DNA of 64,000 nucleotides, taken from the NCBI GenBank assembly GCA_022315425.1, contig JAIUPT010000030.1, forward strand, positions 310,001 to 374,000, written 5' to 3'. Position 1 is the first letter of the stretch, and each line of letters opens with the position of its first letter. Below, in pieces: positions 58,393-64,000 of the stretch. A program made the translations under genes and the position numbers. Source of the stretch: Pseudevernia furfuracea (lineage: Eukaryota > Ascomycota > Lecanoromycetes > Lecanorales > Parmeliaceae). The notes under the pieces were generated by a model. It had not been told where the DNA came from and ran no database searches. It saw only the letters and a list, made by a program, of their open reading frames with translations.

Positions 58393-59223
58393 TTACCCAC
58401 ACTTCACCCTTTCACCTATCTCGGAGTAAAGATTGTACTGGATCACATGGGTCGCCTTGCCCGTCTCTTCATTAAAAACCTGACAACCTTCTTTTGCAGC
58501 GTTCGGCGGAGCATACACTTGGCAAATCAACTCTGCACACATGTGCAAAAATACAGGATCTAGACTTACGATGCAAGGAGACGGCATATTCCTCAAGGTC
58601 AGGATTCAAGATTTTGTGAAGCCCGTGCTATATTGTATATCAGCTGGCTTCGTCAGAATGCTCGCAGCCGACACGACTGACATTGTCCGAGATATAGGTC
58701 ACATCGTCTCGACTCAACAATGTTGATCCTTGAACCTGCAGAGGCGAATGCTGACATTCATTGGTCACCTTATGCTCTGGCCATTTGTATTGTGTCTCTT
58801 TCAGCGATCCTTGGAGGACCTTCATCACGCAATGTGAACCAGCGTGATCATGTACCGGGCTTTCCTTGCCTGGCGTCCAGACTAAGATGAGCTGCAACAC
58901 TATAGTCAGATCCGCTACTTCTTTCGTCCCACGTGCCGACGTACAATGTTGCTCTTGCCTACACCACGCTCAACCATGTTCCTTGTGAAGCACTGATTTT
59001 CATCGGCATGAGCGTATTTCGCCCACTCAGAACGGTCTGATTGATATTCTTTCATCCGCTGGATTACGGCACTTGGGTTGCAAATCTCCGAGAAAGCTGA
59101 ACTCTGTGCTGTTTCTATAGACCCGCTGAGCTCTCGGACGAGGTTGTGAAATTCATCAAGCTGTTGACCTTGTGCGTCCGTTGAGGCCCTTTCGGCGCTC
59201 TGAGTGATAGTCGTGGTAGTCAT
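58393..59223 (-). CDS. Cysteine dioxygenase, four exons
   Basis: A cupin iron enzyme oxidising cysteine to cysteine sulfinate. The ATG is at 59221-59223 (MTTTTITQ). Exon 1 has LDEFHNLVRELSGSI and KYAHADENQCFTRNMVERG. An intron ending GTGTTGCAG leads to LILVWTPGKESPVHDHAGSH, containing the two iron His ligands (HDH) and the Cys of the Cys-Tyr cofactor (SHC). VMKVLQGSLKETQYKWP and VTYISDNV follow. An intron then leads to GLHKILNPDLEEYAVSLH with the third His, and a last intron leads to YAPPNAAKEGCQVFNEETG, carrying the cofactor Tyr. Length is about 200 residues, normal. All splice joins restore conserved sequence. No lesion was seen. Confidence 0.9.
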
Positions 59224-60134
59224 GTTGAAGTCGTACAAATTGTCGATGCAGATTCAGCAGCTCAGCAGACCGGACCAGTCCTACAGCAATGCTATGAAAG
59301 GATCAGGAATGACTCCATAAATATATGGCTTTTTTATTACCTGCATGTAAAGTGAGTTGGTGTACCTACATGCATTGGTCCCAGGAACCGTTGTGCAGAT
59401 GATGAGAGGGGAAGATCGGCCCGCGCAAGACCCGCTGATTCGTAGCTCAATCCTCTGGACAATCCTCTGGCATCCTCTGGACACTCTTCTGGACAACGAT
59501 TTTAGCCAATTATCTCTATGCGCTAATGTGTGCTTTACTCAGAATTCTCAAAAATCCAGTCATTCCCGTCACATTCTCGTTGACCGATCAAATACGTTAT
59601 CGTGGTTATGCACCTCTCCCAATCGCATGTGCAAAAGATACACAATTTCGAGAACCAACAGCTTATTCATGAATTTCATACGTGTCCTCTATCTCGGATG
59701 CTGAAAGGTGTATGTAACACTCACCGGTCGCTCATCTCGGCGACAGAGAATGAAAATAAAAAACAAAATGGAAACCTAACTCACTCTCTCAGCAGTCTCT
59801 TTCATCCTCGAACCCGTCCTAGATGCCAAAAGCTCAGGCGGGGTCACAAACTTTCGGAGTCCAGTGTAAGGCCTCTGACAACAAGGAAATTTATACCACA
59901 TTCCCTGGTGACATCATTTGACACCGCCCAGTGACAATGAGCTCGTCACTCTTAAGATATGTAGCTACTCCTCTACGTCCTCTCAAAGTTCCTTTTTTTT
60001 CGATTCAAAATTTACATTGGCTGAAGCAAGGCATGTCTTCAGTCTCATAAATAGGGTAACGGGTGTGGTGTACTCATCATACGCCGATACCGGCACTAAT
60101 TCCAAGATGTCCCATATTGACGCCTCCCCTCCAC
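59224..60134. other. Region between cysteine dioxygenase and the membrane/secreted protein gene
   Basis: The promoter side of the dioxygenase. It includes a repeated CCTCTGGA/TCCTCTGG motif near 59450-59485 and a pyrimidine-rich stretch near 59985-60005. No gene was recognised; the plus-strand frames at 60063-60590 are the complement of the gene at 60135-60763. Confidence 0.4.
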
Positions 60135-60763
60135 CTAACCGTCCCATTCCTCCCTCCCTCCCCCACCACCCACAACATCAGCACCCATCTCCCCAACCCC
60201 CATCAACCCCGCCGCTCCATCCCAAATGCGAAACTCGCTCATTCTGTAAATTCCCATCAGATACAGCCCATTATACAACCCCACCACCGCGCCCTCCAGA
60301 AGACTCCAGGTCAGATGTCGTCCTTGAGCCGAGTGGGCTCTGATGAAAGCGCCATAGCCCCGATCATACACGAACGGGTCTTCCGAGGCCGGGAGGCTGG
60401 AGTCGCCTTTGGAGGCGACGGTGGAAGTGATGTGGTTGTAAGCCGAGAGGATGGTGTTGCACATGACGGCTGGGGGGAGGGGAGGGCCGAGGATGAAGTG
60501 GATTACGGTGCTGCGGTCTTGTCAATCCTTTTGCCATGCACGCTTCTCGAACACTGCAGAACTGCTTACGTGGTGTGGGGGACGGGGTAGTCGACGGTCT
60601 CCGCGGCATCAGGTCGAAGGTCGCTGGATGGCTGCGCATGGCTGTGGACTTGTAGGGTCAATAAGTCGGTCGTCGTGTTTGCTGAGGCTGGGGCTGGGAC
60701 TGCGGAGCCTGTTGGTAGCTTCCGGAGCCAGAGATATGCTAGGATTGCGATGGAGATATGCAT
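60135..60763 (-). CDS. Hypothetical protein with N-terminal signal or anchor, two exons
   Basis: The ATG at 60761-60763 gives MHISIAILAYLWLRKLPTGS, a signal-like hydrophobic start. The protein continues through VDYPVPHTT across a 50-base GT-AG intron (donor near 60570) to TVIHFILGPPLPPAVMCNTI. EDPFVYDRGYGAFIRAHSAQ and LTWSLLEGAVVGLYNGLYLM, a second hydrophobic segment, follow. It ends in a Gly-rich tail. No known domain was recognised. The clean splice join and lack of stops support a real gene of about 190 residues. Confidence 0.55.
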
Positions 60764-61430
60764 AGCAGAAGTCGATCGTGTGTTGGGAATTGAATCAGTG
60801 TCAATACTGGCGACATTTTCGAATCAAAGCGTATCATGAGGGGAATCAAATGAGAGGAGACTTTGTCGGGAAATCGACTGGACGTGCGGATTGAAAAGAA
60901 TGGAGCCTCTTAAACCTAGTGTAACTCCACTTTGAACGCATGGGGAAGCTGCAGATGAGAAGTTGGCAAGAACTTTAGCGCTTGGTTAGAATCCAAAGAG
61001 ATGAGTAAAGTACTGAGATACTTGGACAGAACGCGGGAGGTTGCCATGCGCCGGGTGAAATGGAATGTGACGGGGCACTCGGGAAGTGGATCTTAAAGCG
61101 CTTGTGTTACGCGCTCCAGCAGTTTCAGCAGGGCTTTTCCACCGGCGAGCCGCTCTTAGGGGTATGGAATGTCATGAGGAAAAGGCCAACCGGATTTATG
61201 GATACACTGATTGAACGAGGAACGACCACATCTGCACTCCAAACACTCAACGAAGCGTACGGATTGGTAGAGTTGGGCATGAGCTAATATTCATCTATCG
61301 ACATCCGTGCTTGATGGATGGATGGATCGTGGCGAGTAATGTTATCGATCACAGCGATCCACGAGCAACTGAGCCATCTGCCTCGAAACTTCGGTCGTGA
61401 AGCCCCCCGGCATTATTGAGGACCGAAGAA
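60764..61430. other. Intergenic region beside the DUF6604 pseudogene
   Basis: A 75-codon plus-strand frame (61060-61287) has no recognisable features. Otherwise this is the 5' flank of the hypothetical gene ending at 60763. Confidence 0.35.
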
Positions 61431-64000
61431 TCAAGAAGTGGTGGCTGCATCGGTTGAGGTAGTACCAGGGGTCGCGAAGGTATTCCGAGCATGTGATGCG
61501 CATAGAGACAGACCTAGCTCACCCTCCGTGGCGCCTTCTCGGTCAATACAGTCTTTCATTGCCTTAGCTGCCCTTTCGAGCGGAATGCCGCAACACTTCT
61601 GCAACAACCAGCTCTTAGCAATGCTGACGCGGATAAAACCCTCTCCCAATTTCTCTACCGTTAGGTTTCGCGAGGCGTGGGCTTTAAGCTAGGCCTGTCC
61701 TCCATGGCTGAATGGTTCAACCGCAACGGATGCGGCAGGGTCACTCTTGAACACTGCATTGGTGATGAAGATGTACGCAGTGTCAGTATCTGATATAACC
61801 CTTCCTGTAAGAGCTCAACTGGCGTCACTTGTATCTCTAGCTGCTTGAACAAGTCCAGGTCTTCAGCTGAAGCAGACTGTATAGTTGGACACTCTGCGAT
61901 GAATGAACTCCGCAGAGCTTTGAGGACAGCTGCGCAACGCATATGCATGGATAAATAATTAAAATGTTTCTGCAGCTCGTCCCCTTCAAACGCATGCCAG
62001 AGGACAGAGAGGAGCTGCACCGAGGTGAGCTTCTTATTTTTGGCCTACTGTTCGCAGATCATTGCCACAGGATTTCCTTTCCCAACCTTGGTGGCTGCGG
62101 AAGTGATGACTACATCCAAACTATGGACCGCGAGATTGGCGTGGCTCTCTGCTTGGCAGTTACCGTCCACAAATAATGCTATAGAGAGGGTACATCTTCT
62201 CAATATTTCTTTCGCTTTCAAATTTTGGCTACGTGAAGCCTACTGGATCTCCTATTAGGGGCGAAGTTCGAGACGTTGACTCCAAAAGCGAGACGGAACC
62301 GCTTCAAGAAGTCTTCAGGGGTGGTGGGTAGGACCCCAATAAAGAGATGCTGAGGCTTATGGAGCGCAAATCAAGTACTCCACGTCCCGCCACGGTACGG
62401 GTAGAAGGTTTGATTGCCGTGCTGCATTGTATAGGTGGGCGGTTGACAGTATGGTCTTGTAGGTCATTGTTAGGGCAACCCCCAATTCTCGGTTCTCCAT
62501 TTCAAAGGATTGGGTGGTGTCTGAGTAGGAAGAATGGTGGCACGCTAAGTCCTTCGTCTTGGGCTGTCTTCTTGGGTTGCTTTATGACAGTTTTCGTAAT
62601 GAGGTCCTTTTTGACCCAGTCATTCACCAAGCCAACAAACGTCAACAAACCACTATCGTATTTCTGGTGCCATTTCTCCCTTCGACCAAGAATATTCATC
62701 GATTCTCGAAAGTCTTGCCGCACAGTATCCGTCCCCCGACTACTTGCGGCGGTGAGATCCTGAAGCCCATGATGCATGTATGCTCGCAGAACCCTCTTCA
62801 TAACCACCATAAGCTGAACAGCTGACACAAATTACAATGGGATGTGGTTGTTGATCTTAAAATCTCTGAAGTAGCGTGTGATCTCGTCCGTCGCGGGACG
62901 CTGAGTTGTTATTGAAGATATACAACTCCGAGCACATAAGGTTGACAAATCTTCGGTTCTCTTCGAGCTTGTCTCTTGCAAACATCTCATCGCGCTCTCT
63001 GCCCAAGTCTAAGGCATCGTACCCGTACCAAATCATCCGATCGGCCACGAGACTGGACAAACTCTTTTCAAGGAAAGGTTTTCGGGCCAACTGATTCTCT
63101 CGGCTTGCTTGTAAGTCTTCATGTGAATATAGTCCCCTAGCTTTTCGCGATCTGTAATATGTTCCCTGCACATATGGGCGTAAAGCCAGTAGATGAAGTC
63201 CTTTCCCTCAGGCGCATCAGGCCACCGCTTGATCGAATCAAGGTGCTCTTCTGTGTTGCGCTGAATTAGCTCGACAGCCGTATTGGTCAATAACGAAGCA
63301 GTAGAAAGTTCTGTGCGCCCTGCTCGATACTCTGACCATGTCTTGCGTATGAGTTCGCGAATTGCTTGGAGATCTTGGAAAAATAGAACAGTAGAGAACA
63401 GAACTTCATCATAGAGAGATTCCATGTGGTAGACTGGCTTCGATGTGGCCATATGTTAAGCTTTTGGCCCAGTGGATACCGATGGCGATAGGTTTGGACT
63501 GCCATCCCATCTTTGGGCTCTTCGAGGCTCAAGGCTCCGAAGATGTTGGCTGCTTCCTTTTCCTGTGGAACTACGTTCTCTTTTCCATCGGGCCTTCTCA
63601 CCTTTGGCACTGCCCACTGTTGTCGGCGTAGGATGCCTTTGACTTGTTGAAGCATATTGACAAAATAAAGATGGCTTCCATTCTGTGCCCGTGATTCCCC
63701 AGCGGCCTGACCCACCCAGCGAGAATTACTCCTTGCGAAGTGAGATGACATAATCTAGAAGAACAAGGATGCTGGATGGTGTCTAAGTCTTTTGCTTGGT
63801 AGACTTGACAAGGACCTCTGCTAGTTTGGTGAAGTCTCGGATTGGTATCAGGTACTTGCTCTCTTCTGTCTGGGTCGAGGCTTTCACAATGGCTTTATCT
63901 GCCTTCTTCTTGGCTCCTTTCGAAGAAGGGGCAGATGAGGAGCCGATACATTCGTGATGTCAACCCGCATTTCTGTACAGCTTCAACTAGCCATGTTATG
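61431..64000 (-). pseudogene. DUF6604-domain protein pseudogene, 5' end outside window
   Basis: The frames run right to left. TWLVEAVQKCG lies at the edge, then in another frame a basic stretch (SKGAKKKADKAIVKA) and KYLIPIRDFTKLAEVLVKST near 63840. TAG follows at 63783-63785, then ILVLLDYVISLRKE. Another frame gives GSHLYFVNMLQQVKGILRRQ. YRAGRTELSTASLLTNTAVE lies near 63310, and ADRMIWYGYDALDLGRERDE with ARDKLEENRRFVNLMCSELY near 62990. DSGLLTFVGLVNDW and PFFLLRHHPILCGLLVFAL lie near 62500-62680. TTPEDFLKRFRLAFGVNVS lies near 62310. This is the conserved order of the fungal DUF6604 family, of unknown function. At least three frame breaks and a stop are seen. It runs off the right edge of the window. 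Confidence 0.78.

Overview
This window comes from the nuclear genome of a filamentous ascomycete (Pezizomycotina). The evidence is short spliceosomal introns of about 45-70 bases with GT...CTAAC/CTGAC...AG signals, single-copy fungal housekeeping genes on both strands, and accessory families typical of these fungi: a reducing polyketide synthase, P450s, a UbiA prenyltransferase, a NACHT-type NLR, a DUF6604 protein and a Copia-type LTR element. The class cannot be fixed from the sequence alone. Reading frames were joined across introns by hand, so exon edges are inferred from splice signals and family conservation.

Left part (1-17.8 kb). A CSC1/OSCA-type channel gene (cut by the window edge) is followed by an orphan but intact P450 (5.0-6.9 kb). 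A strongly decayed secondary-metabolism neighbourhood comes next: the C-terminal end of an aromatic ammonia-lyase with an in-frame stop (7.6-8.3 kb), an intact UbiA prenyltransferase (10.4-11.4 kb), a CYP52-like P450 pseudogene (12.1-13.5 kb) and a highly reducing PKS pseudogene (13.85-16.1 kb). The PKS keeps parts of its KS, AT and ER domains only. A short non-autonomous Copia-like element (16.3-17.6 kb) sits just past the point where the PKS breaks off.

Middle part (17.8-39.1 kb). This is a compact housekeeping block. It holds polyprenol reductase (DFG10), ALKBH6-like dioxygenase, an F-box/LRR protein with a C-terminal CaaX box, glycogenin, cytosolic Phe-tRNA synthetase beta, PP2A scaffold subunit and ribosomal protein uS3. 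Beyond it lie a secreted subtilisin-like protease gene that looks disrupted and a small secreted protein.

Right part (39.1-64 kb). An accessory island contains an NLR pseudogene (hydrolase - NACHT - ankyrin and other repeats) and a decayed secreted-protein gene. A second housekeeping run follows: myotubularin-like phosphatase, ribosomal protein eS12, a HOS4-like ankyrin protein and cysteine dioxygenase. The window ends in a DUF6604 pseudogene.

The main theme is a mosaic. Intact conserved genes alternate with accessory zones where nearly every gene carries stops, frameshifts or deletions. The most informative signals are the dead PKS/P450 pair whose shared 5' region is missing, the surviving UbiA gene beside it, and the multi-lesion NLR. 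I found no convincing tRNA, rRNA or CRISPR array.
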